From the NCBI GenBank assembly GCA_036785325.1, contig JAXIVH010000018.1, positions 7,552,949-7,616,948 on the forward strand: 64,000 bases of DNA, written 5' to 3'. Shown here in pieces: positions 49,744 through 63,661 of the stretch. Each line of letters opens with the position of its first letter. The first letter of the stretch is position 1. The notes under the pieces are model-generated. The model searched no databases and was not told where the DNA came from. It saw only the letters and a list, made by a program, of their open reading frames with translations. The position numbers and the translations under genes were made by a program. Source of the DNA: Urophycis tenuis. Lineage: Eukaryota; Chordata; Actinopteri; Gadiformes; Phycidae.

Positions 49744-49804
<61 letters not shown>
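49744..49804. repeat. (GA)30
   Basis: Pure GA/AG run of about 60 bp. Confidence 0.95.
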
Positions 49805-49807
<3 letters not shown>

Positions 49808-50070
49808 GAGGGTTACAGAAAGAAAAGAGACAAATCACATGACTTAAATGTACCTCATACCTCCGCTCGTACGCACAGAGGGCTGTTACCAGAATGCTTC
49901 CAAGAGCACATAGCTGTAATATTAGTGGATGAAAAACTCTTTCAAAACGTCCATTGTCCAGTGTGCTGTTCATCACCAAGCTCTAGTTTCCTTTGTTTGA
50001 CGTTTGATTGGTGCTCTTTTAATTACGTCATCTCGTTGTGGCCTCTTCTTCTGCAGTGGTATAATGTCAC

Positions 50071-50076
50071 AGAGAG

Positions 50077-50114
<38 letters not shown>
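50071..50114. repeat. (GA)n
   Basis: About 20 GA units with one CG interruption. Purine-rich sequence continues at 50260-50480. Confidence 0.92.
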
Positions 50115-50117
<3 letters not shown>

Positions 50118-50749
50118 TTCTCATGTATGTAATTATTTCCTTTCCCTGACTCCTCACTAGGGACGGAGGCTGTGGACTTGCTGCCAGGGCCTCTATCCAC
50201 TGTCTGCACAAAACCCACTGTTACACAACAGGCTAATTACTTCCCTTTGGCCCTCTTCAACTCATAGAGAGACGGGGGGCGGAGCCAGAGATAGAGAGGG
50301 GGAGGGAGGGGGGAGACACAAACAGACAAACTCTGGCTGTCTTACGCACAAAGTGAGCAACGAAAGAGAGCGAGAGACAGCAGCAGTGCGGATGACAGAT
50401 TAAGATAGAGATAGAGATCTAGAGACAAGGAGAGAGAAACAAAAAGAACAAGGGGTGGAGCAATAGAGAGAAAAAAGGGTAAGGGAGATAGTCATGCAAT
50501 GATAATCTGTTCGTATGACGATCTGTTATACAATAGTTTGGCACTACAACGAAACATTACATAAAGACAACTTGCAATTTGAGAGCGGGGGAAAAGGAGA
50601 GTAGATAGAAATGGATTTCAAGAAAGAGAAGGAATATCACGGGGATGGAGAGAAGCTCCAGAGAGAGAGAGAGAGAGAACAGGACATGGGAAGTGTCTCA
50701 TTTAGTCGAGAGACACAAAGATGTGGAAAGGAAGAGAAAGAGGGAAAGG

Positions 50750-50850
50750 TAAATGGACTGCATTTAGATAGTGCCTTTGTAACCCCAATTATTGCCTAAC
50801 ATTCAGCCATTCAAACACACATTCACACACGGCGGTGTCAACCATGCAAG
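50750..50850 (+). repeat. fish dispersed repeat fragment
   Basis: The order aaatggactgcatttagata, attcagccattcaaacacac, acggcggtgtcaaccatgca is a decayed version of a widespread teleost repeat (atggactgcatttatatagc ... accatgcaaggc). Confidence 0.55.
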
Positions 50851-51049
50851 GCAACAGAGGGACAGACCAAGGAGATGCACAGAGAGATGAATGAAGGGAG
50901 AGAGGGCTGGTGGGAGATACTGGGGTGGTCTGACTCACACAGACCCCGCAGCCTTTTTCCTCTCCAACAATTTTTGGATGATGATGTCATTATTCATATA
51001 AAAACCGAAACCGCCAAGGAAAAATGTGTCTGAGCCTCAGGCTGAGAGG

Positions 51050-51206
<157 letters not shown>

Positions 51207-52014
51207 CTGTGTTTCCATCCAATGTATTGCACATTTTTATTGCACTTTCTGGATTTTATTTTCTCCAGCACTAGTTTCTGGCGAAAACATGGAGGAGAAA
51301 CTATCTGTTCACATCCCTGGTTTCCTGGAGCTATACAAGTCTGTTTGTCTACCAGGACACAAACATAGTCACAAACACAAATGTGATCTTCATTTCTGTT
51401 GTATTGAGAGCAAAAAACCAGGTCAAATTCATTGAATGTGGAAACATATTATATATAGTATGCGTCTGATATATGTTTAGTTTGTTTCAGACAGAGAGAA
51501 CCCACACAGTTATCTCATTGATGCTGAATCCAGTTTGACGTTTAATATTCACCTTTTTTTGCTTCCTAATCTCAATAGGTCATTGAGATTTTTCACACAT
51601 ATTTCCCTAGTGCCACACAATGTCCTTCATAATAGGAAAAAAAAAACACTTGAATATCAATATCACAAATCTGATGTGTGTAGTGTGAAATATTGTCTAA
51701 TGTTCAGACTTAAGACCAAGGCTAATCTGAAAGAAATCTTTTTTTTTTTCAACAAGCTATTTAATCTTACCCTAACATTACCCTTTTAAACTAGGCTTAT
51801 ATAGTTATAGGAACAAGTGAATATTAACAAAGCTTTTGAGAACTCTAGTCTAGACTTCAATATAGATGGTGAAACTGGGTTTAGATGGAGGTACCTGCAG
51901 GCTTCGCCTTTGCGGGGAATTAATCTAGTAATGAAATCAAACGAGAGCTTGGTGATAGAGGGCACACTGGGCTGTGATATTGGAGAGTTTTTAACTCATT
52001 AAATTACAGCTAAG

Positions 52015-52175
52015 GGCTCTTGGAAGAGTTTTGGTAACGGTCCCATGTGCATACAAGCAGAAGTTACATTTAAGTCACGTGATTTCTGTAGGGCAAATTG
52101 ATTGTTTGTTGAATCTGTTTCCATTGCACTTAGTCGCATTTACCTTTTGTCAATATACTAACTTTTCCACTTCAC
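52015..52175. repeat. diverged copy of the dispersed repeat at 42.7 kb
   Basis: It shares gcacttagtcgcatttacct and flanking blocks with 42680-42860 in the same orientation. The tgtgtttccatccaatg at 51209 may be the left end of a longer copy. Confidence 0.45.
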
Positions 52176-52658
52176 TCAAGTGTAAAACCTTTTAAAAAAT
52201 GTTGTGCTTCCTTCCAGCTGTGGCAACAAATGTAAAAGTTTTTACACTTGGAGCAAAGAGAGGGGGAAAAGAGAGATATGTGAGGAGAGATGATCAGCAA
52301 GAATATCCAAGGACAAAAACAAATACAGAGCAATACAGATGCACAGACCACGGAGACGGAGGAAATCATGTCAAAATTATGAAATGGTTGACAAGATAGC
52401 AATGGAAGACAGGAAGCAAGACAGTGACAGAGGTGATAAGCATAAGAAGATAACCACACCTGTCACATCTCACGTACTCCTCTCTCTCCCCGTCTATCTC
52501 CTCGTTCATCCCATCTGTCTACTCATCTCCCCATCACTTTATCAGTTAGTATTGTATTGCACTCATGGCGGAGGCACATACGCATCCATCCATTCTTCCA
52601 TCGCTTACTATCTCTGACATTTCCCCTCTTTCCCCCCTCCTACGCAATCTCTCAGCCG

Positions 52659-52660
<2 letters not shown>

Positions 52661-52697
<37 letters not shown>
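52661..52697. repeat. (GT)n microsatellite
   Basis: About 18 GT units. Confidence 0.94.
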
Positions 52698-53277
52698 AGA
52701 ATAGGATAGAAAAGCAAAACCTGTGACAACTTGGACTAGCAGTGAGTGAGTGCTACAATTATTAGAAGAATAAGAAGTAACTTGGAAGTAACTTAAGGAT
52801 TAGTTAGGTTTGTCCATTAAGCCAGGAGCCCATGTTCATATCTTTGAAGAAAATACATATTTGATTAGTGTATGAGCCGGCTCAAACTGCTGTAATGTAT
52901 GTAATGTGTTGACAGTTTAATATAGTGGCAGGGCAAAGGGCATCACTGCAAAAAGCACAATAGTATTGGCATTGCTATTATTGTGGCCCTTAAATTGTTC
53001 TGAAAAACAACAATTAAAATGCTAATACTGCTTTTGATTAATGTTGGCCTATTGTTCAGGTTTAAATGTTTATAAAGTTGAATTCTCTGGTTTAAGTTGA
53101 GTGTGTGTGTGTGTTTTGTTAAGGAGTTTGTTAAACACACACACATATAGTGCGTATATGTGTGTGTGTGTGTGTTGCCCTCAGTCATTACCATGCCGAC
53201 TGAACATCTTTATGAGTTCCTCGAGTGCCAACCTGACCACAATCTGGCACTGCCAGCATGTGTGTACAACAAGCAGG

Positions 53278-53345
53278 CCTGTGTGTGTGCGTGTGCGTGT
53301 GTGTGTGCATGGCTGAGTGTGTGTGTGTGTGTGTGTGCATGGCTG
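53278..53345. repeat. (GT)n with duplicated gcatggctgag spacer
   Basis: Two GT runs, each followed by gcatggctgagtg, lie about 30-90 bp downstream (gene sense) of the donor of the first visible jade2 exon. Confidence 0.9.
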
Positions 53346-53372
53346 AGTGCCTGTGTGCTCTCTCCTGCCTAC

Positions 53373-53524
53373 CTGACCATGGGCTGGGGGATGGCCTCCA
53401 TGTTGGCTGGGACCTGGACCCCCTTCTCCCACTCCTGCCTCCAGGGGTCTGAGAGCACGTAGAAGTCACCCAGCTGGGCCGAGTCTGCCAGCTTCATGGC
53501 CGTGATGAAGTCTGTGCGGAATAC
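53373..53524 (-). CDS. jade2: jade2 exon encoding EPL1-like N-terminal segment
   Basis: This 152-bp exon encodes 50 codons plus two bases. It begins VFRTDFITAMKLADSAQ and ends EAIPQPMV, then AG of a split Arg codon. The acceptor reads tcctag|GTATTC and the donor CAG|GTAGGC. VFRTD and DPWRQEWEKGVQVP are hallmarks of the N-terminal region of JADE proteins, which resembles Enhancer-of-polycomb and contacts HBO1. It is the most 5' exon I can see. Human JADE2 has about 50 residues before VFRTD, so the start-codon exon should lie upstream (above 64000), and the upstream intron is at least 10.4 kb. A CA-rich tract lies within about 30-90 nt after the donor. Confidence 0.93.
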
Positions 53525-53567
53525 CTAGGAGTGTGTGAGAGGCAGAGAAATATCATCTCTGTCAAAA

Positions 53568-53742
53568 CGCATACATTTACATTAAGGGCATTTAGCAAAC
53601 ACTGAAGTCTGAAGAAGGTGACACACTTCATTGCTGTGAATACAGTAAGAAAGTCACCATAGCAAGTTTCAAGCATTCCAATTGCTAGGTTAACCAATGC
53701 TACGAAACAACATCTCTAGCCTATGATGCTAAGTGTAATAAA
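53568..53742 (-). mobile_element. L2-like LINE 3' UTR fragment
   Basis: This has the same dispersed unit as at 36.5 kb (gcatttagcaaacac, then acttcattgctgtgaataca and aagcattccaattgctaggt), with the central 'ccaaagcgactt' portion deleted. It sits about 45 bp upstream of the acceptor side of the first visible jade2 exon. Confidence 0.7.
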
Positions 53743-54329
53743 TACACCATGTATTTATTAGTATTCCCTGTATAAGATGAAACAGAATTGTACTGCCGTT
53801 TGGGCATGTCCTTGAGCATTCACTTGTAAAAGTATTTGCGGTTCCTTCGTTGACTTTACACTGCATGAACGTTTATATCATATTTCAAACAAGTGAAATC
53901 CTCAAACAAAATCTTAAATCAAAGATGTTGATTTTGACCTTTTCTATATTTTGTTCAGGATTTTTCCTAGAGCAATATTCAATAATATCAGGCAAAAATT
54001 TTAGATGCTGAATTAGTCCTTTGTTTTGGTTTTGGCAAAAATAATAATAATCAGCTGATTAAAGAAACAAAGCTTAAGTTTTCAGACAAAACTCTAGTGC
54101 ATTGAGCATCATTGATGAATAAGATAACAGCACAAGTATGACAAGCACAAGACAATGAGAGATAACAGGCTAGGGACAGTCCCAGCACAGACCTCTTTCT
54201 AAACCACTATGACGCAATAGAAATGACTCCCTGACTCCCATAATTCATTCCTGTTTTCTAACTCGTTAGTGCTACAGCCATCCTTCACTATAAGTATCTG
54301 TAGGTGAGGGTGAACTGTCCTTCACACTC

Positions 54330-54548
54330 TTAACTGAAGGACAAGAGGACGAAAGGTGGAGAGAAAGAGGTGGATGGACAGAGGTGGAGAGAAAAGAGTT
54401 TGGATGAGAGGTAGGAGGACAGATTTTGAGGTGGAGAGAGAGGGAGGAGTGCAAAAACAAGCAGATGAAGAGGGAGCTGATAAACAAGGAGGTCTGGAGA
54501 TGTGGAGAGGGAAGAGGAAGGGAAGTGGAGACAGTGAGGAGAAAAGGT
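54330..54548. repeat. purine-rich low-complexity tract
   Basis: About 220 bp dominated by agaggtggagagaaag-like words on the plus strand; loosely repetitive with no fixed period. Confidence 0.75.
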
Positions 54549-54831
54549 GCTGCTGCATTGAACAAGAGGCATTGGGTTTATTTTAGAGTCAGAGGACATG
54601 CTGTTGCGACAGTCCTTGACACCCAGGAGACATAATGAATCTTAATGCAGAGCTAAGGCTTGCTGCTATGACAAGACAAGCCAATCATGCCATGGTTGTA
54701 ACAATTACCACCTGACGTTAGAGGAGATGATTTTATAGCCCTGATTGTGATTGGAGTGCTGATAAGCAAACACATTTCCTCTTCTGCCATCACTTAAAGG
54801 TCATCTGCAAGAATATGACTGCACTGATAGC

Positions 54832-54833
<2 letters not shown>

Positions 54834-54893
<60 letters not shown>
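54834..54893. repeat. (GT)n microsatellite
   Basis: About 29 GT units. Confidence 0.96.
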
Positions 54894-54895
<2 letters not shown>

Positions 54896-56330
54896 ATGTG
54901 TCAAGTCGTATGCCCATAGGTATGGACACACACACTTTTTCTATATTATATTATATTATATTGTAACATTGTCAAGGACGTGAGCGGCAATAAACACTTA
55001 AAAAACACAAACATACACAAACACAACCACATTGAAACAATTACACACAGACACGTGCACACAAACAGCACTTACACCCACCTTACTCCCAGGCTTTATT
55101 AGCACTCTATCTAAATCCCTGTCTTGGTCATTTTCCATGTCATTTTCCATTTCTCTCTCCATCTATCCACACCCCCCTGTCCATCAACCTCTCCATCTAG
55201 TGCTAATCCTCCTTCTGTTCCTTTACCACGCTCTCATCCAGCCTGTGATTTCATCCATCACAACTCTAAACTTAAATCAGACAAGTTGAAATAAATTGTG
55301 AAAGAAAGACAGGAGGAAACAGACATGAGATGAAAAGGGCTTTCGTTTGCTAGGTGATTTTTCATTTGACCTTTGATAGAGAACAGAAAAGAGGGAAAGG
55401 GAAAGAATGAAGCATACTATAATTGCTATTCACTCAATCAGCAGACTTTTGGCTATATGTCATTATCCACCAAGTTAAGGTGCTGATTGTAACTTATATG
55501 GGTCTTAATTAATAACTAGTTACATCTTCCAAATGCAAATGTACGACGTAACTTGAAATTAAACAATGTCTGTCAGTCTGATATCTAAGTTTACCGTGTA
55601 TTCAACACAAAAAATAAGGCACGCAAATCGCAAATAAAAATATATATTTTTTATAATATAATATATATAATGTATAACATTTTTTATTTTTTTTTATTTT
55701 GCAGAAATATTTCAGCACACGTGCGCAAATAAAAACAAAAACGCACAAAAACTCGCAAATAAAATAAAAAGAATATAAATGACATATGCACTGTCATGGT
55801 CCGATACTGCGATAAGGAGCGCTGGGTGTCCTTGTGTGTGTACCAACGACACACAGGTAGTCGCACTGCACACACTCAGCCCACTCACGGATGGCTTAGG
55901 GCAGCCAAGACATCCTGCTTAAGGATACCCAAAAGGTAGCCCTCAGACACCATGAAGAAGACACATACAGGGAAAGTAAGGCAGGATGGAGGGATGAGAA
56001 GAGGAGAAAGATGACCTCATGGCATGATACTGTATGTCATTGGTGGGCGTGAGGGAGAGGGATAGAAGCCAAGAGAGACAGAGAGATGATGTGTGACTGT
56101 GCAATAGATAGTGATGGCTACCGTAGAAAACCTCATGAAAATGAGGGGCAAGTATGGTAAATAGTTGTGTTATAATGGCAAAGGAACAAGGAAAGAGGAA
56201 GATAAGGTGTGTGTGTGCGTGCGTGCATGATAAGATTTAACATAACATTACTCAGCTTCAGGCGCCTGGCTGCTGCCTTGTAAAGAAAAAAAGGAATGCA
56301 AATGAGCTCCAGAATGTGTGTGTTAGGGGT

Positions 56331-57547
56331 GAGCGATATGACGTATGCAATGATATCGATATTAATGTGCCCATGTGACGTCACCTTGCATTATCGATTA
56401 TGACTTTGCACATGCAGACGCTGAAAAGAGGCGTGTGCCATCTCGCTGTAATTTTCCACTAGCAGGAAATGGCCCCTCTCCAAACCATGAGCGATAAAAA
56501 AATAAATAAAATGGGCAACAAGCCAGGTGACGGTGGTACTAGTGACACAGAAATAGCCTGGATGAAACGGTAAACGATGAGAGCGGCCGCAAAAGAAAGA
56601 TCCACAACCCATCTGTTTCATCATATCCATGTTGAAACACAGCAAAGATTAAGCTGAACATAAAAGACTATGGAGAGTCCACTGCAAAAATCACTCAAAC
56701 TGCTCAAACCTTCTGTTTCAGTTTCTTACACAGAAAGTGGAAGGTGTTACATGAGCTGGACTGTTCTAACCTTCTGTTTCTGACACAGAAATTGAAAGGT
56801 GTTCAGCATGACCTCTGAACTGTACCTCTTCCTGCAGCTTATGTTTGCAAATGTCCCATTTCCCATGGAACCATACTGGACAAGTAATCGCACATGGTCT
56901 GACAGATTAACTGGCCTCATGGAAGTAGCCAGAAGAATGCATGGTATGCATAACCATGGAAAGCGGGGCGAATGTTGTCAGTACGCAGGCTTCACGTTGC
57001 CATTGTTAAGTAGTTTGCCCTATTGAACAACGTAATGTACATTTGGGACCTCAACAGCTTTTTGAAAAGACGTAATAATTTAGCGATTTTTTTTATAATA
57101 AAAAAGCAGATTTAGAGGGAATAGATATTCTCACTCAAAAACGTTTAATTAGTCCATAGAGCATTTGGAAGTATTTATCATTTGCACTTATGGTTTCTGA
57201 GAAGCAGTTTTTTGCTGTTTTCCCAAAACTTTCACTGTACAGAAAGAAACTATCCAGATGGGCATTATGGGTCCAGGTGGCAAAATGTTAAGCATTTGAG
57301 ACAAGCTCTCAATACCGAGTTTCAGACATTTTCCTCCATTGATGCAGTGAAGCCAACTGTTTAACATTGACCGCAAATGATAGTGTCCCCTATGGGTGAA
57401 GTGGTACCAGAGACATGATGAGGACGTGAATGTGTTGGGACAAATTTGAAAACTTTTGGTCGGGACTTGAGCCTAAGTGTTTCTACATCAGAATAATATA
57501 TAATAATATAATTCCTGGAATTACAACTGGTAAACACTGACACTCTG

Positions 57548-57578
<31 letters not shown>

Positions 57579-58100
57579 CCAAATTATTTCCTAAATATTC
57601 TGCACAGACAAGCATGAGAGATGCTAGATTTTACAGAGCCATGGGGGGTTGTAAAACAGTTGCAAACATCTCCAACAGCTTAAAGAAGAAAAAGAGCACT
57701 GGCAGAGGCACAAGAAGAACTACCAGCCCATAACGTCATCACAGTTACCGACAATGGGAGAATTCAGGCAGTGCATGATACAGTGATTCCTTTAACAGGA
57801 AAATGCCAAGTATTGTCTGAGGACAAAAAATCTAGGCACCTTCCCAATATGGCAGGATATAGAAGGGCTGGAATCTGTAAGTAATGTGGGTTAGGACGAG
57901 GGTTTGGACTTGGTCCAAACCCTCCTAAAAGACCAATGGTCTTTTAAGTTAAAGGAATCTGAATATGTCCTACCTGAAGACTGTGCAGGCCTTGTTCAAA
58001 AGTTCAATTCTAGCAGTCAAGACTGAAGACAGCGGACTGACCAAAGGAATAAAAAACACCCCTCTGGAGTACCTCAACACTTACTGCCTTTTGCCATTGG
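56331..58100 (+). mobile_element. possible decayed hAT-like element
   Basis: Begins with taggggtgagcgatatgacg, which looks like an hAT-type terminus common in fish. Downstream, 57.6-58.1 kb contains conceptual-translation scraps (for example NVITVTDNGRIQAV and KTEDSGLTKGIKNT) interrupted by stops and frame changes, reminiscent of hAT-associated transposase remnants. No matching 3' terminus was found, so the end coordinate is only a guess. Confidence 0.25.
57549..57578. repeat. (AAT)n
   Basis: Ten AAT units. Confidence 0.93.
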
Positions 58101-59821
58101 CACGTTTTGCCATGCCGAGACAAATGATGCCATGCTGATATGCATTTCTACTAGCAGTTTACATCAGCCCTGCTTTCTGTTGCTTCTCAAATTGTAGGAA
58201 TATAGAGATAAAAAATACAATAAACTGCGTTCTTGTGCCTGGGATTAATCGACATGTACGCAGAGTACGCCTTGACAAGGTTAATTTGTTATTATTCCTT
58301 TTATCTAAACTTTCATTACCATTTTTAATTAGGCTTATATTTGAATGAAGTGCACCATGGTGATTTCAGTTTGTTGATTGTTGCTTGTAAAATTAAATAG
58401 ATTGTTGAAAAAGAACTGATTGCTTTCAGATTAGCCTTGGTCTTAGGACTGGTCATTGAACAATATTTCACACATTATTACATCACTGAAATTGATATTT
58501 TGTTTCCTAATATGAAGGACATTGTGTGTATTGGGAAGCAAAAAAACGTAAATATCGAACATCAAACGGAATCATTGCAGATAACATTGTGCGTTTTCCA
58601 TTCTGTCTGCAAAACCCAACAATATTGAATGTCTCCAACGAATCAATCACATTTTATGGTCGGCTATAATACTAAATGGGCTAACTTAAGTGTGTGTGTG
58701 TTTTGTGTGTAATCGACTCAAGACAAGCGAGTCCTCGGTTATAGACACACCTTCAAGTGGGTTGGAATGAAGACGCACATCGCAGCCGTGCTGGGCTGCC
58801 ACAGAGTCACACCCAGTTGAGCCAGGCCAGTATAGTATCATAGAAAAAGGCAATGAGTACACAGAGGAAGGGCTAAATGACCTGCTGAATTTTGCATCAC
58901 TACTTGATGCTGACATTTAAGTTGTACGGCAAATAAAGTAGTAAAGAGAGGATTAATACACATAAGGAAAACTTCTGTTGCTGGGGAAACTGGCAAAAAA
59001 ATACCTTTGCATCCCTGCACCCTCTGAGAGGGCGCACTGCACAGGGGGAAATGTAGGGTGACCATACCAGAATCAGTTTATAGGTTTCCTTCTCACCAAT
59101 GAGGTCAGGTTTAGCAGAGCAATTATGTGCTAGGGAACAACCCATACACAAGCCTAACCTTTTTATTTGATGTGTGATTCAGTTTGCATTGTTTTTGTGG
59201 TACATGTCTTTATATATCATGAACACTGCAGTTTTTGAAACTTGAAAATGTCAATTGGTTCTGGGTCTTGGGTCAATTGGCTCATGTAGAATAGTTGAGA
59301 ATTAGTATTTCACAATAATTGTTTTAAATGTATTGTTGTTCATTGTTGTAAGAGTTAGAAGTTGTCTTTTGCAGGAAAAATCAATCAATAATGTTTGTGA
59401 TTGTTTGCTGCTGTACGTTCTCTTAAGGTTGGCTGGTCTTATTGACTTTGTGTGTCAGAAGAATGTTTAATGAGAGCTGAAAATGTTTTGTAATGTTTAC
59501 ACAGGCTCCAATAGGCTTCACAGCCATCAACACATTGCTGCCACAGCTCATACATCAACAGATTTTTTTTTGTTTTTAGGTGCCGTTTGAAAACTGTTGA
59601 TCTGTTAATTACCAGTTCAACAGATCAAGAAATAGTTTACTTTGTTTTCATTCAAGGTTTAAAAAGGTAAAAATGTTCCAACTATTTCCATGTGGGCACA
59701 AATTATTGTTGTCTTTTGATGAGCAGGTCTGCTGTGTAGCTCTTTTTAGATGGGGTAGTACTGACCAACTTGCAGAATAATGATAACCAAATAATGATTA
59801 TTGTGTTTATTATGGTGAAAA

Positions 59822-60104
59822 AGTTGAAGATATGACTAATATAACTTCTATTAGTTGAAGATATGACTAATATAACTTCTATTAATTGAAGATATGACTA
59901 ATATAACTTCTATTAGTTGAAGATATGACTAATATAACTTCTATTAGTTGAAGATATGACTAATATAACTTCTATTAGTTGAAGATATGACTAATATATC
60001 TTCTATTAGTTGAAGATATGACTAATATAACTTCTATTAGTTGAAGATATGACTAATATAACTTCTATTAGTTGAAGATATGACTAATATAACTTCTATT
60101 AGGT
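59822..60104. repeat. 31-bp AT-rich minisatellite
   Basis: Nine units of agttgaagatatgactaata plus taacttctatt at 31-bp spacing, nearly identical to each other (one taatta and one atatc variant). Confidence 0.96.
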
Positions 60105-60913
60105 TAAAATATGAATGTGGGGGGATCTCAACCTACCCTGGCCTGCACTTAACGTTGGCCAACAAACCTTTTTTAGTCTCAACAACAACAAAACCAGATA
60201 TTGGGCATTTGTACTGCACCAGTTTATAGTGGGTGTCAGACCAAGTTAAGGCCATGATTCTCTCTCACTGAAATATTCATTCCTTATGTCACTCACCACA
60301 TTGTCTGTTCTCCCCTTTGTCTCTCTAAACTACTTTGCTGACCTGAAGAGTACATGCTGGCAAATGATTCCTTGACATAAGTAATTCATTCAAATGTTTA
60401 TGGAAATGGAGTAAGATGAAGATCAATTAGATTTAGAAACTTAACAGCTCATCAGAAAATGTTGAAAAATGTGTGAATTCACTGAGTGTATTGTAGTGTA
60501 ATGTAAGTCATACAGTGTTAATTTGATTGCCTGTTTGCAATCATAGTACAATCATGGTAAAATAGGAATATAACTATATAAATTAATAAAATTAGAAAAT
60601 GTAATCCTTTATGATGAATCACATATCCATGCAAGCATGGGATTCAAGTGCAATTTCTGAACAACAGACCAATAGGCAGCTGAACAAACAGATCTTCCAA
60701 CAGCCAGACAGACAGACCTATTGACAGCTAAATAGTCGGTCTGGAAAAAAGGATATTGTGTCATTTGTAGATGAAAGATTGCCTATTCCAAAATCCTACC
60801 AACTCAGCAACATTTTAAAGAACACACACACGGTTGTACGATCTCCCATAAACACGTCTTGTTGAATGATCAATTCTATCACACATGCGCTCACACACTT
60901 CCATAAAAAAAAT

Positions 60914-61034
<121 letters not shown>

Positions 61035-63614
61035 CTTTTCCCAGAACAGTCTGTCAGCAGCTGTGTTGTGCTGAGTTATGAGCCGCGTGGACACAGGCCC
61101 CTCATTAAGTCCAATCTGGGTCTCCAGTGAAGACAGAGAGAGCAATGCCAGCTGACAGGCTGACGGCATTAAAAGTCCCATCGAGAAACACTGGCCTGCG
61201 TTGGAGATCATTAAGAGCAGTTCCGTGTATGAGAAAAAAGATTTAAAAAAAAAAAAGATCCAAATGGTGTGTGTATCAGTCTGAGGAGCACTAATCGATG
61301 ACACATCCATCACTTGGCAGAAGTTATGGTCAATAGCTGATGCACCCATCACTTCCAGGAAGTGCAGCCAAAAGATGGATGTTTGCAATATTATTAATAG
61401 ACCCCCCCGTTGGCCTGGAAATTGATGAGTGATTATTGATCTGAATTTTCTGCTGTTGGTACCCTCACATATTATCATCCTCCTCTACAGAGTCTGGTAT
61501 AAAAGAACATTCTTTAATTGCTATTCAACTAGTCTCATGGCGGTAGATGAGCTCAAATCTAGATGAACGGGACATTTCACTTTTGTTTGCTTTAGGGTTG
61601 TTTTAACCAATCATGTTGCTGTTGAAGATGTCAAAAGGTTTCAAATCAACACTGTGTAGACTTGCCACTGTAGAAATACACACCCTTTTTGAAAGCTTCA
61701 ACCACTCATACAAACTGCTGTATCAGAGATTTTTTTTAAACAAACTGCTATAAGCTATATGTAGAGTTTCAAAAGTTCCTCATCTTCATAAAAGTCTAGT
61801 TGGGAGAATGAATCTCTAATCCAGGCCATCTCCACCTTCAGTTCACACAGTTCTGGAGGCCTCCCAATGTCAACCCAGACTTCTATGATTAAAGAAATAC
61901 TGTTTAATATTCTCGAGTACTGTGCTTCTAGCCATTTACAAGGTGAATGCACCAGTGCAGTGCAAGTCTCAATTTGCCTTCTATTCCTTGTGGAGCGTAT
62001 AGTGTAGGAAGGTAAGCTTGAGCAAAATACCGGTTAATGTTCCCACTTGCATTTCCTTTCAAGTGTGTGAGTGATGGATCAGGATAAACACCAAAAATCA
62101 TATGGATCTGGCTTTTATATTATCTGCAAATTAATAAGATTGGTGCATGCGTACACACACGGCAACAATACTGCAATAAGACCTATACAAAGTACCACAG
62201 AGAAAAGGACATAACTTTGTATGACAGGGCCAGTTTCTTTCCCTGTCATACACCTGACTTTCAAGGTGGTTCTGTATCAACCAGCCTTCTTCGTGGATGG
62301 CATTAGCAAAAAAAAAGGTTAGGAGTGGCAAGAGAGAAAGCATCTCCGCCAGTCATTACCTTCGCAATCACGCAGAGGAAGGTAGCGTTTACAGAGCATT
62401 GTGGGTAGGCTGGCAAGGCAGAAGCAAAGTGGGTCCAATCATGGTGAAAAAGACTCTGAGGAGCGCTTTTATGCTAGCAGCTGCTCCACTATGAAGACTT
62501 CCAGGCAATTACCGTCAAGACACTCCTTTAAGACAAAAACTATGCCAATGCATGAAATTGAATTACAAAAAAGAATAATGTTGGAGATGTTGGAGATTGT
62601 TTTGATTATTTGAGAAATCCTCTTGGAGTCGGAAGCTTGTCGTATTTCTATTTCCATCCTCATATTATCATAGTTATGTATATCTTCATATCGCAGTCCA
62701 AGGAAGATCCAAACATATATGGTAAAAGATGCAATGTCACTCAGCTGAATTATTCTGTTGAGTTAGATTAGCTTTACTAGCCATCCCAGCTATGTAAATA
62801 AATCACCCAAATAATTACTCTCCACTTACATGCAAGGCAAATGTTTCATGTTCACCATAAAATCAAAATGTGTTATTTTCAACTTCTTGCCTTATTTCTG
62901 AAATTGTCATGTTCCAATAAAATCTTGAATGTAATCACAGTCCTTCTACCTTGCTTGTTTCCCTTGAAAAACGCCACCAGTTATCTTTTGAGGGTTAACT
63001 GAAAGTGGCAGCTGGTCACAATGATGCTGTGTCTGGAGTGAAATTTTGTTCAGTATTTGCCTTTTACAACCCTCTCTCAAAAGTCTCCTCTCTTCTACAA
63101 TTGGACTGATGGTTGATAGCCATGATAGAGCTGTGATAGCCAACTCTAGCTGTAATTAAGATGCTTCTGACACAAACTGAATCTAAACCATACAATTCAT
63201 TCACATGAATTTATGTTGACATACACATCTATAATAAAACAATGTGAAATCCTCAGATATCACTGGTTGAATGACATGGAAAACACTGTGCTTCAGAATT
63301 CAAATTATAACACTTAACGAGTTGACATAGCTAAAACCACAGGACAGAAAGGTCCTGTTGAAAAGATGTCTGGGCATTTTGCAGATAAATATATCATACA
63401 CACAGTGGTTATGGCACTAACAAATGAAGGAACGAGAAGGAAACTGAAGGAGAGAAGAGAAGGAAAGATGAGAAAAGAAGAACAACAACACTTATTCCCC
63501 AAGTGTCAAGATGACCTGCCTCTCAGTAGTGAGTCACAGCAGATGTCAGCTAATTTTAGCCACATCACAGATGTAGGCCTCACTCTAATGATTGGCTGTC
63601 CACAGGAGCCTGGG

Positions 63615-63617
<3 letters not shown>

Positions 63618-63660
<43 letters not shown>
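63618..63660. repeat. (GT)n microsatellite
   Basis: About 21 GT units. Confidence 0.96.

Positions 63661-63661
<1 letters not shown>

Noticed and set aside
58437..58628. Plus-strand 63-codon open frame with varied composition
   Set aside because: AT-rich, no splice context and no recognisable motif; length is within chance expectation.
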